Source: an uncultured Oscillospiraceae bacterium
Lineage (GTDB): Bacteria > Bacillota_A > Clostridia > Oscillospirales > Oscillospiraceae
Direction: 5' to 3'
DNA: 6,714 bases
Assembly (NCBI GenBank): GCA_900757695.1
Contig: CAAEOU010000333.1
Coordinates: forward strand, 1-6,714
In this document: piece after piece, positions 1-4,039 of the stretch
Layout of the letters: every line of letters starts with the position of its first letter
How positions within the stretch are numbered: the stretch's first letter is position 1
Position numbers and translations under genes: made by a program
Notes under the pieces: generated by a model
What the model saw: only the letters and a program-made list of their open reading frames with translations
What the model was told of the DNA's origin: nothing
The model's database searches: none

Positions 1-1
1 A

Positions 2-403
2 ACAGATACGCTGGAAGCCGCAGTAACCATGGCGGTCATTATTCTGGCGGTATTGGCAGTTCTTGTGACCATCTGTCTGGTTTTTGTCAACGGGAAAAAA
101 CGGGGGCCGTTTGTGCTGCATGACAGCTTGTCTGCGGAACAGGCCAGTATCTCCAACGAAGATCTCAGCTATTTGGTGGGGAAAACAGGTGTTGCGGTGA
201 CAGACCTGCGGCCGGCGGGGATCGGTGCATTCGATGGGGTGGAATTTGATGTGCGTGCAGAAGGCCGCTACGTCACCAAAGATACGCCCATTCGGATCAC
301 ACGCATTTCAGGCAGTACGCTCTGCGTGCTGGCGGACAAAAGCTCGCATAGGGAAGCAGATGAATGGATTGAATCACATCATAATTTGAAGGGGAGAGGA
401 TAG
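2..403 (+). CDS. NfeD family protein, C-terminal part (5' end outside window)
   Basis: The frame is open from the first base of the window, so this is the last 133 residues of a longer gene and the internal ATG at 29 is probably not the start. The fragment has one hydrophobic segment (about residues 10-29 of the fragment), a basic stretch NGKKRG, then a soluble domain with the motif [15 protein letters not shown] followed by a glycine-rich beta region. This is the OB-fold of NfeD proteins. In this family the domain sits at the membrane and is encoded next to an SPFH/flotillin protein, which it is thought to partner. Here floA starts 2 bp after this stop codon, as expected. Whether the complete protein carries an N-terminal ClpP-like protease domain cannot be seen. 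Family assignment is confident; exact role is inferred. Confidence 0.88.
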   Translation, partial: TDTLEAAVTMAVIILAVLAVLVTICLVFVNGKKRGPFVLHDSLSAEQASISNEDLSYLVGKTGVAVTDLRPAGIGAFDGVEFDVRAEGRYVTKDTPIRITRISGSTLCVLADKSSHREADEWIESHHNLKGRG

Positions 404-405
404 AT

Positions 406-1386
406 ATGCATATGCTGGTTGTAAAAATAATCATTTTAGTTGTCGTTATCCTGCTGGTGGTGCTGTTTGCAGCATTTGTTCCGCTGGGGCTATGGATTTC
501 GGCGCTGGCATCCGGCGTAAAGATCGGCGTTGGGGACTTGATCGGTATGCGCCTGAGAAGAGTCGCACCCAAGAAGATCGTTATGGCCATGGTCAAGGGC
601 ACCAAGGCCGGCCTGAACCTGAATCTGAATCAGGTGGAGGCGCACCTGCTGGCAGGCGGCAATGTGGACAGCGTTGTCAACGCACTGATCGCTGCGGAGC
701 GCTCGAATATTGAGTTGACATTTGAGCAGGCCTCTGCCATTGATCTGGCGGGGCGGGATGTATTTGAGGCGGTTACCATGACGGTTACTCCTAAGGTCAT
801 CTCTACCCCCAGTATTTCCGCAGTGGCGAAGGACGGTATTGAGCTTCTGGTAACGGCGAGGGTAACGGTGCGCACCAATATTGCGCGGCTCATTGGCGGC
901 GCAGGGGAGAGTACCGTGCTTGCACGAATCGGCGAAGGAATTGTTACAACGGTGGGATCGGCGGAAAAGCATTCGGATGTATTGGAGAATCCGGATGAGA
1001 TCTCCAAGGTGGTTCTTCAGAAGGGGCTGGATTCGGGCACGGCATATGAAATCATCTCCATTGACATTGCGGATATTGACATCGGAAGAAACATTGGTGC
1101 AAATCTGAAATCTCTGCAGGCTGAGGCAGATAAAAAGATCGCACAGGCAAAGGCGGAAGAGCGGCGTGTCATGGCAATTGCGCTGGAGCAGGAGATGCGT
1201 GCTGCGGTTGTGGCGGCGGAAGCTGAGGTGCCCAAGGCCATGGCAGAGGCCCTCCGGTCAGGAAATATGGGCGTGATGGACTATTATCGGCTGCAAAATG
1301 TTCAGGCAGACACGGGAATGAAGACCAAAATCGGAAGTGGCATTGAGCATTATACGGCCCAAAAGAAGGGAACCACCAATGATTAA
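406..1386 (+). CDS. floA: Flotillin-like protein FloA
   Basis: A 326-residue SPFH-domain membrane scaffold of bacterial functional membrane microdomains; length matches the family (about 330). Residues 3-31 form a hydrophobic membrane-associated segment, about 35-230 the SPFH region (including [15 protein letters not shown] and [14 protein letters not shown]), and about 235-285 an Ala/Glu/Lys-rich helical stretch expected to oligomerise. The ending [20 protein letters not shown] is a FloA hallmark. The ATG at 406 is chosen over that at 412 because the purine-rich Shine-Dalgarno (GGGGAGAGG, 391-399) is 6 bp upstream of it. The gene lies 2 bp after the NfeD gene and overlaps the next gene by 8 bp, so all three are probably one transcript. 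The pairing with NfeD is the standard one; the response regulator downstream is less usual. Confidence 0.96.
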   Translation: MHMLVVKIIILVVVILLVVLFAAFVPLGLWISALASGVKIGVGDLIGMRLRRVAPKKIVMAMVKGTKAGLNLNLNQVEAHLLAGGNVDSVVNALIAAERSNIELTFEQASAIDLAGRDVFEAVTMTVTPKVISTPSISAVAKDGIELLVTARVTVRTNIARLIGGAGESTVLARIGEGIVTTVGSAEKHSDVLENPDEISKVVLQKGLDSGTAYEIISIDIADIDIGRNIGANLKSLQAEADKKIAQAKAEERRVMAIALEQEMRAAVVAAEAEVPKAMAEALRSGNMGVMDYYRLQNVQADTGMKTKIGSGIEHYTAQKKGTTND

Positions 1387-2110
1387 GGTGATGATTATCG
1401 AGGATGAACCTGCCGCAGCGCTGGTTCTCCAAAGAATGATCGAGAAGGCGGAAGATTATGAGGTGGTGTCCGTCTGCGGTACATTTTCTCAGGCAGTGGC
1501 AGAGTACCTTGCGTGCTCTGCCCAAGTCTGCTTTGTCGATATTGATTTAGATGGGGAGAGCGGGCTGGTTTGCGCCAAAGCCATTACGGAGATCAACCCC
1601 GGTGTAAAAATCATTTTTGCAACTGCCCACAATGAGTTTATGGCAGATGCCTTCGAGATTTATGCCTTTGATTATCTGGTCAAGCCCTTTGACGGGGCCA
1701 GAGTGCTGAAAACATTGCAGAAGATCAGCCAACAGTATGTGGAGCAGTCGGCGGCACCGGAGCAGTCGATGTCTGTCAAGGGAATTTCCAAGCTGATCCT
1801 GAAAAGTCGGGAACGGACGGTTTTTCTCAATACGGAGCGTATTATTTTTGTGGAGCATAGCGATGGTGTGACAAATGTTGTGACAGAGGATGGAACCTAT
1901 GCCACTTCTATGTCGCTGAAAGAGTTGGCGGTGCGTCTGCCCGGAGGACAGTTCCTTCGCTGCCATAAATCCTATATTGCAAACCTGTCTCGGATAGAGA
2001 GCGTTGAACCGTATGGAAGATGGACCTATATCGTGCACTTCCGCAATACGGAAGCCACTGCGTTGGCCACCGCAGAAAAGTATGAGGAAATCCGAAACGC
2101 TTTTGTGTGA
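1379..2110 (+). CDS. LytTR-family response regulator
   Basis: A 243-residue transcription factor with an N-terminal receiver domain (about 1-118) and a C-terminal LytTR DNA-binding domain (about 137-240). Receiver residues are all present: acidic pair E8/D9, phospho-acceptor D54 in [12 protein letters not shown]82, and K102 in DYLVKPF. The LytTR half shows IIFVEHSDG and the conserved [12 protein letters not shown]. The ATG at 1379 is preferred because [11 protein letters not shown] is the normal beginning of a receiver domain and AAGAAGGGA (1363-1371) is well placed upstream; the frame continues upstream inside floA, but that part does not look like this family. The start overlaps the floA stop, suggesting translational coupling. 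No histidine kinase is encoded in the window, so its partner is either elsewhere or absent. LytTR regulators usually control cell-envelope, peptide or competence-like functions; the target here is unknown. Confidence 0.93.
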   Translation: MIKVMIIEDEPAAALVLQRMIEKAEDYEVVSVCGTFSQAVAEYLACSAQVCFVDIDLDGESGLVCAKAITEINPGVKIIFATAHNEFMADAFEIYAFDYLVKPFDGARVLKTLQKISQQYVEQSAAPEQSMSVKGISKLILKSRERTVFLNTERIIFVEHSDGVTNVVTEDGTYATSMSLKELAVRLPGGQFLRCHKSYIANLSRIESVEPYGRWTYIVHFRNTEATALATAEKYEEIRNAFV

Positions 2111-2248
2111 TGCGGGTGCGCCGTGTGCGCCGGAAATGGAACGGCTGGGAAGCGGCGATTATTTGTTATTTCAGCAGCTTGCGGATTGAGAAAAACAGGA
2201 CGAAAAATAAAATTGTCAGAAAAAACATATCTCACCGAAATTCCCCCC

Positions 2249-2277
2249 TTGCAATATTTTTAGAAATGATTTATATT
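2249..2277 (+). promoter_or_regulatory. Promoter for antisense RNA to the small membrane peptide gene
   Basis: TTGCAA (2249-2254), a 17-bp spacer and TATATT (2272-2277) make a good sigma-A type promoter on the plus strand in an AT-rich stretch. The predicted start is near 2284, at the base of a stem-loop. There is no evident terminator between the end of the response regulator gene and this promoter, so transcripts from the floA operon could also run into it. Confidence 0.6.
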
Positions 2278-2279
2278 GG

Positions 2280-2307
2280 GGGTGTGAGGGCCCGAACCCT
2301 CACACCC
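2280..2307. repeat. Perfect 11-bp inverted repeat (stem-loop)
   Basis: GGGTGTGAGGG (2280-2290) and CCCTCACACCC (2297-2307) are perfect complements with a 6-base loop. On the minus strand the hairpin begins 6 bp past the stop of the small membrane peptide gene but is not followed by a T-run, so it is at best a 3' stabilising hairpin there. On the plus strand it would form the 5' hairpin of the predicted antisense RNA. Confidence 0.75.
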
Positions 2308-2463
2308 GATGGTCTACCGCTTTGTCAGCCAATCAATGATTAGATTGATGATCAAGACGATCAGACCAGACAATGTGCCGGAAAGAACATCTTTCCAAAA
2401 CTCAAGGTTCTTAACTGGTTTCTTGTCCAAGTGCGCCGCAGGCTTTGGCTTGCGGCGCTTTTT
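2284..2463 (+). ncRNA. Candidate antisense RNA (type I antitoxin-like)
   Basis: This is a predicted RNA of about 180 nt between a TTGCAA-17-TATATT promoter and a strong intrinsic terminator (2433-2463). It would start with a stem-loop and is complementary to almost the entire 52-codon gene on the other strand, from its stop codon to codon 4, leaving that gene's start codon and Shine-Dalgarno unpaired. A promoter, a 5' hairpin, full antisense coverage of a short membrane peptide and a dedicated terminator together are what type I antitoxin RNAs look like. The plus strand here has an open frame from 2309, but it has no ribosome binding site and runs through the terminator, so I do not regard this as a messenger RNA. 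The RNA ends are inferred from the elements, not measured. Confidence 0.5.
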
Positions 2464-2472
2464 CTTGGTCAT
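2314..2472 (-). CDS. Small single-pass membrane peptide (52 aa), candidate type I toxin
   Basis: This tiny gene starts with ATG at 2472, with GGAG (2479-2482) 6 bp upstream, and encodes 52 residues. The N-terminus is very basic (MTKKKRRKPKPAAHLDKK). Residues 25-50 read as FWKDVLSGTLSG, then a hydrophobic helix LIVLIINLIIDWL, ending in TKR. A hydrophobic segment with a Trp-Leu near its end and a basic C-terminal tail is the pattern of Fst/Ldr-type membrane toxins; the long basic N-terminal extension is not typical of them. An antisense RNA unit covers the gene on the opposite strand. It might instead be a small phage-type holin-like protein or another membrane microprotein. The gene itself is well supported by its ribosome binding site and charge/hydrophobicity pattern; the toxin role is inference. 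I see no convincing promoter for it. Confidence 0.62.
   Translation of the reverse strand: MTKKKRRKPKPAAHLDKKPVKNLEFWKDVLSGTLSGLIVLIINLIIDWLTKR
2433..2463 (+). terminator. Intrinsic terminator of the antisense RNA, inside the opposite coding region
   Basis: GCGCCGCAGGC (2433-2443) pairs with GCTTGCGGCGC (2448-2458), an 11-bp stem with one G-T pair and a TTTG tetraloop, followed by TTTTT (2459-2463). It works only on the plus strand; the minus strand carries A residues at this end. It lies wholly within the first 14 codons of the small membrane peptide gene, where its reverse complement encodes the Lys/Arg/Pro-rich stretch. Confidence 0.82.
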
Positions 2473-2485
2473 AGTGCGCTCCAGC

Positions 2486-2514
2486 TTGATTTGTTCCTGC
2501 CGTTATGGTATCAT
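2486..2514 (+). promoter_or_regulatory. Promoter of small RNA 1, next to the RBS of the opposite gene
   Basis: TTGATT (2486-2491), a 17-bp spacer and TATCAT (2509-2514) with an extended TGG just before the -10. The -35 sits 3 bp from the GGAG of the minus-strand small membrane gene. The same arrangement, a -35 TTGATT beside or within the ribosome binding site of a minus-strand small gene, recurs at 2765-2794. Confidence 0.5.
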
Positions 2515-2550
2515 GGAGGCGGTCAAGATGGCAGGCTCTCAACCGCCTCC
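2515..2550. repeat. Perfect 9-bp inverted repeat
   Basis: GGAGGCGGT (2515-2523) and ACCGCCTCC (2542-2550) are perfect complements with an 18-base loop. The left arm abuts the predicted -10 at 2509-2514. It could be a hairpin in a minus-strand transcript ahead of the small membrane gene, an operator on the plus-strand promoter, or part of the small RNA if transcription starts earlier than predicted. Confidence 0.65.
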
Positions 2551-2603
2551 GATTGGCTTGCTGTGAGCTCCCTGTGGTTTGTTGTGCCGGGGAGCTCATT
2601 TTT
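2521..2603 (+). ncRNA. Candidate small RNA 1
   Basis: This is a predicted RNA of about 83 nt, from the promoter at 2486-2514 to the terminator at 2564-2603. It fills the gap between the 49- and 52-codon minus-strand genes and would be antisense to any leader of the latter. It contains only a 12-codon reading frame (ATG at 2528) without a clear ribosome binding site. Its function is unknown; antisense control of the leader is a guess. Confidence 0.4.
2564..2603 (+). terminator. Intrinsic terminator of small RNA 1
   Basis: TGAGCTCCC (2564-2572) pairs with GGGAGCTCA (2590-2598), with a 17-base loop and TTTTT (2599-2603). The T-run exists only on the plus strand, so it ends plus-strand transcription; it abuts the 3' end of the minus-strand 49-codon gene. 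Confidence 0.7.
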
Positions 2604-2751
2604 ACTTAGGGGCTTTTTTCAGTGCTTCGGTTTTCGCTCGGATGATCTCAGCGGCATCGTTACCAGTTGCGGCCTTGAGTTCAATGTATTCGGCCAGAGT
2701 TTCTAGAAAAACGATCAGTTCTGCCTCTGTCATGTGATCGGATTCCGTCAT
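2602..2751 (-). CDS. Small acidic helical protein (49 aa), unknown function
   Basis: ATG at 2751 preceded by AAGGAG (2761-2766) with 9 bp spacing gives a 49-residue soluble protein. It begins MTESDHMTEAELIVFLETLA, continues with YIELKAATGNDAAEII and ends in a basic tail (KTEALKKAPK). It looks like one or two amphipathic helices, acidic at the front and basic at the end, without membrane segments or cysteines. I do not recognise a family. It lies 129 bp upstream of the membrane peptide gene on the same strand, with a predicted plus-strand small RNA between them. Its short acidic helix (TEAELIVFLETL) resembles in style the 36-residue protein encoded upstream (TEALLRAILELIEK), which could mean the two are diverged copies, but the similarity is too short to prove it. 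The ribosome binding site is the main evidence. Confidence 0.58.
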   Translation of the reverse strand: MTESDHMTEAELIVFLETLAEYIELKAATGNDAAEIIRAKTEALKKAPK

Positions 2752-2764
2752 TTTTGGCTTCTCC

Positions 2765-2794
2765 TTGATTTTTCTGCCTTACTTGGGTTATAAT
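2765..2794 (+). promoter_or_regulatory. Promoter of small RNA 2, overlapping the RBS of the opposite gene
   Basis: TTGATT (2765-2770), an 18-bp spacer and a consensus TATAAT (2789-2794). The -35 overlaps the reverse complement of the AAGGAG that serves the 49-codon minus-strand gene. A minus-strand -10-like TATAAC occupies nearly the same bases (2788-2793) but has no matching -35. Confidence 0.65.
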
Positions 2795-2800
2795 CAAGGC

Positions 2801-2876
2801 GGCGGGAGTAAGGCTTCCCGCGCGCCTTTCGGGGTGTTTGAGTAGCGGCGCTTTAGAGGGGGTCGCTACTCTTTTT
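2801..2876 (+). ncRNA. Candidate small RNA 2
   Basis: This is a predicted RNA of about 76 nt that starts about 7 bp after a consensus TATAAT. It would have a 5' stem-loop (GCGGGA 2802-2807 with TCCCGC 2816-2821), a short linker and a terminator hairpin ending in a T-run. Nothing in it encodes a protein with a ribosome binding site. It fits exactly between the 36- and 49-codon minus-strand genes and would be antisense to the leader of the latter. This is the best-supported small RNA transcription unit here because both ends are strong; its target is unknown. Confidence 0.5.
2840..2876 (+). terminator. Intrinsic terminator of small RNA 2
   Basis: GAGTAGCG (2840-2847) pairs with CGCTACTC (2864-2871), with a 16-base loop, then TTTTTATTT. 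It lies just before the 3' end of the minus-strand 36-codon gene, convergent with it. The minus strand has no T-run after the hairpin. Confidence 0.78.
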
Positions 2877-2878
2877 AT

Positions 2879-2989
2879 TTACTCACCCATGATTCGCTTC
2901 ACGCTGGCTCTGAGTTCCTCAAGCGTTTCGCACTTCTCAATGAGTTCAAGGATTGCTCTCAGCAATGCTTCCGTTTCATTCCCATCCAT
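2879..2989 (-). CDS. Very small acidic helical protein (36 aa), unknown function
   Basis: ATG at 2989 with a purine-rich Shine-Dalgarno (AAAGGAAGTGAG, 2993-3004) directly upstream encodes 36 residues beginning MDGNETEALLRAILELIEKC and ending ASVKRIMGE. It reads as two short amphipathic helices (about 5-20 and 22-34) with one cysteine and no membrane segment. The frame stays open upstream through the tRNA-end duplication as far as the tRNA gene, but that part is a non-coding repeat and the ribosome binding site fixes the start at 2989. I do not recognise a family. It is the first of three tiny minus-strand genes downstream of tRNA-Arg. Confidence 0.52.
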   Translation of the reverse strand: MDGNETEALLRAILELIEKCETLEELRASVKRIMGE

Positions 2990-3026
2990 GTTCTCACTTC
3001 CTTTCGTAATAGACCGCTCACCACAT

Positions 3027-3054
3027 AGGATAAGCACAAAAGAAAAAGAAGCAA
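3027..3054 (-). promoter_or_regulatory. Possible promoter for the 36-aa gene
   Basis: On the minus strand, TTGCTT (3049-3054), a 16-bp spacer and TATCCT (3027-3032) could start a transcript about 30 bp before the 36-codon gene. The -35 lies in the duplicated terminator stem, so the tRNA-end repeat may have supplied part of this promoter. The match is weak. Confidence 0.28.
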
Positions 3055-3088
3055 GGGTACGTCCTTGCTTCTTTTGGTACGCCAGAAG
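3032..3088. repeat. Distal copy of tRNA-Arg 3' end plus terminator (direct repeat)
   Basis: This 57-bp segment matches 3201-3256 at 54 aligned positions, with two substitutions and one single-base indel. It holds a 13-bp hairpin stem (3044-3056 with 3063-3075) and TGGTACGCCAGAAG (3075-3088), the complement of the last 14 nt of the tRNA including its CCA. Upstream tRNA sequence is not repeated, so this is a tail fragment, not a second tRNA gene. Confidence 0.9.
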
Positions 3089-3100
3089 TAGCCACACAAA

Positions 3101-3121
3101 GGACATGCCGGTGGCATGTCC
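3101..3121. repeat. Perfect 9-bp hairpin in the spacer between tRNA-end copies
   Basis: GGACATGCC (3101-3109) and GGCATGTCC (3113-3121) are perfect complements around a 3-base loop. There is no T-run on either strand, so it is unlikely to be an ordinary terminator. It lies inside the 112-bp stretch between the two tRNA-end copies. Confidence 0.75.
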
Positions 3122-3139
3122 GACTGGGGCTGTCCCTTC

Positions 3140-3172
3140 CCAAAAATTCGAGCCATAGCGAAGAATTTTTGG
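3140..3172. repeat. 10-bp inverted repeat in the spacer between tRNA-end copies
   Basis: CCAAAAATTC (3140-3149) and GAATTTTTGG (3163-3172) are perfect complements separated by 13 bases. With the neighbouring hairpin at 3101-3121 it makes the short spacer strongly structured, which is common in non-coding mobile repeats. Confidence 0.7.
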
Positions 3173-3200
3173 CGGAGTTGACAGAAGCTCGAAAAAAGAC

Positions 3201-3256
3201 AAGCACAAAAGAAAAGAAGCAAGGATTCGTCCTTGCTTCTTTTGGTACGCCAGAAG
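3201..3256. repeat. Proximal copy of tRNA-Arg 3' end plus terminator (direct repeat)
   Basis: This is the native copy: it contains the last 14 nt of the intact tRNA-Arg gene (3243-3256) and its terminator hairpin. The other copy is at 3032-3088, offset by 168-169 bp in the same orientation. Confidence 0.9.
3204..3243 (-). terminator. Intrinsic terminator of tRNA-Arg
   Basis: AAAAGAAGCAAGGA (3212-3225) and TCCTTGCTTCTTTT (3230-3243) form a perfect 14-bp stem with a 4-base loop. On the minus strand the stem ends in TTTT and is followed by CTTTTGTG, immediately after the tRNA 3' end. Confidence 0.85.
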
Positions 3257-3318
3257 GGACTCGAACCCCCAACCCTCGGAACCGGAATCCGATGCTCTAT
3301 CCATTGAGCCACTGGCGC
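3243..3318 (-). tRNA. tRNA-Arg, anticodon CCG
   Basis: The 76-nt minus-strand gene folds into a complete cloverleaf. The acceptor stem is GCGCCAG with CTGGCGT (the outermost pair is a G-T), the D stem GCTC/GAGC, the anticodon stem TCGGA/TCCGA with loop TTCCGGT, and the T arm has the invariant TTCGAGT loop. Anticodon CCG reads the arginine codon CGG. The 3' CCA is encoded (TGG at 3243-3245 on the plus strand). It has its own promoter and terminator. Reading frames that translate through this gene are artefacts. Confidence 0.97.
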
Positions 3319-3338
3319 ATATATTCTGTGCAGAAATT

Positions 3339-3366
3339 ATTATAGCACAAAACTGCCAAAATGCAA
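3339..3366 (-). promoter_or_regulatory. Promoter of tRNA-Arg
   Basis: On the minus strand, TTGCAT (3361-3366), a 16-bp spacer and a consensus TATAAT (3339-3344) preceded by TGC, an extended -10. The -10 lies 20 bp before the mature tRNA 5' end, a normal distance for a stable RNA promoter. Confidence 0.8.
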
Positions 3367-3379
3367 GAGCGAATTTTGC

Positions 3380-3410
3380 GAAAAACGGGAATGAAGGTCA
3401 TCCGTTTTTC
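3380..3410 (-). terminator. Terminator spanning the stop codon of the dCMP deaminase gene
   Basis: GAAAAACGG (3380-3388) pairs with CCGTTTTTC (3402-3410). On the minus strand the first arm encodes the last residues, the stop codon (3398-3400) lies in the loop, and the second arm provides the T-run (GTTTTTCGC). Because the arms carry A5 and T5 on both sides it may act in both directions. Confidence 0.68.
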
Positions 3411-3898
3411 ACACCGCAGCTGAGACCGTGGATGGACTCGTCATCCTTTACCCAATCCTCCACATCCACAATGGTGTACTCCGTGGGGGTGTTGCGGATG
3501 ATGACCTGCGCAATGCCTGCGTTGATGATATTCCGGCGGCACATGGAGCAGGAGGTAGTGTCCCGAAGCAGCTGGCCGGAGGCGGCGTCTCTACCGCAGA
3601 GATAGAGGGTGGCCCCGATGCACTCCCGTCGGGAGGCGGAGATAATGGCGTTGGCCTCGGCGTGGACGGAACGGCACAGCTCATATCGCTCACCGCTGGG
3701 GATCGACAGCTGCTCCCGGACGCAGTAGCCCAGCTCATCGCAGTTAATGCGGCCCCGGGGCGCACCATTATAGCCGGTGGCGATGATTTCATCATTGCGG
3801 ACGATAATGGCACCGTAGTGACGGCGGCGGCAGGTGGAGCGCTCCAGCACTGTTTGGGCGATGTCCAGATAATAATTGATTTTATCAATGCGTTCCAT
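3398..3898 (-). CDS. Deoxycytidylate (dCMP) deaminase family protein
   Basis: A 166-residue zinc-dependent deaminase expected to convert dCMP to dUMP, feeding thymidylate synthesis in the cytoplasm. Catalytic signature H79-A80-E81 (VHAEANAI) and zinc cysteines C117 and C120 (TTSCSMCRRNIINAG) are present; serine replaces the proline usually found before the first cysteine. The family-typical GAIIVRNDEIIATGYNGAPRG (in part residues 29-49) and extra cysteines C23, C53, C59 and C75, some of which may bind a structural zinc, support the dCMP/ComE branch. The ATG at 3898 is used because GGAGG (3906-3910) is 7 bp upstream; the longer frame to 3958 would begin upstream of the promoter at 3930-3958. 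The gene diverges from a MazG-like gene, another nucleotide-pool enzyme. Substrate is inferred from family resemblance. Confidence 0.92.
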   Translation of the reverse strand: MERIDKINYYLDIAQTVLERSTCRRRHYGAIIVRNDEIIATGYNGAPRGRINCDELGYCVREQLSIPSGERYELCRSVHAEANAIISASRRECIGATLYLCGRDAASGQLLRDTTSCSMCRRNIINAGIAQVIIRNTPTEYTIVDVEDWVKDDESIHGLSCGVKNG

Positions 3899-3929
3899 GG
3901 GGATACCTCCAGCGTTTGTTGTTGCGTCC

Positions 3930-3958
3930 ATTATACCGAATCCATGGGAATGGCGCAA
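3930..3958 (-). promoter_or_regulatory. Promoter of the dCMP deaminase gene
   Basis: On the minus strand, TTGCGC (3953-3958), a 17-bp spacer and a consensus TATAAT (3930-3935). The predicted transcript starts near 3923, giving a leader of about 25 nt with GGAGG in it. This placement excludes the longer upstream start for the protein. Confidence 0.78.
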
Positions 3959-3983
3959 GTATTTTATGCAGAGAATGGGAATA

Positions 3984-4012
3984 TTGCGTCTGCTGGGGAT
4001 CTGTGATAAGAT
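3984..4012 (+). promoter_or_regulatory. Promoter of the MazG-like gene pair
   Basis: TTGCGT (3984-3989), a 17-bp spacer and TAAGAT (4007-4012) with an extended TGA just before the -10. The predicted start is near 4019, about 20 bp before the ATG at 4040. Confidence 0.68.
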
Positions 4013-4039
4013 AAATAAAAATGGAATGGAGGCAGGCAG

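Noticed and set aside
2166..2228. A 20-codon minus-strand frame encoding a very hydrophobic peptide (MFFLTILFFVLFFSIRKLLK)
   Set aside because: It has the look of a tiny membrane toxin, but the region is A-rich on the plus strand, which makes chance phenylalanine runs on the minus strand likely, and the nearest Shine-Dalgarno-like GGTGAG is only 2 bp from the ATG. No terminator or promoter supports it.
2107..2343. Plus-strand frame overlapping the response regulator stop (TGATG), 78 codons
   Set aside because: The overlap resembles translational coupling, but there is no ribosome binding site, the composition shifts abruptly from GC-rich to A-rich, and the product resembles no kinase or other partner. 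It also runs through the promoter at 2249 and the hairpin at 2280.
2505..2510. Minus-strand extended -10 (TGATACCAT) as promoter of the 52-codon gene
   Set aside because: It is in a suitable place, but there is no -35 at 15-19 bp and the hexamer is weak; it overlaps the better plus-strand -10 at 2509-2514. The true promoter of this gene remains unidentified.
2309..2706. Plus-strand frames of 85 and 91 codons across the small-gene cluster
   Set aside because: They have no ribosome binding sites, pass through two strong terminators and are the complements of better supported small genes.
3075..3088. A second tRNA gene at the distal repeat
   Set aside because: Only the last 14 nt of the tRNA are present; the D, anticodon and T arms are missing.
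2879..3312. Longer minus-strand frames starting inside tRNA-Arg and running through the duplicated tail
   Set aside because: They translate the tRNA and a non-coding repeat. The one in frame with the 36-codon gene is open only because the repeat happens to lack stops; the ribosome binding site places the real start at 2989.
3428..4006. A 192-codon plus-strand frame opposite the dCMP deaminase gene
   Set aside because: It is the complement of a gene with intact catalytic motifs, has no family resemblance, and crosses the promoters of both flanking genes.
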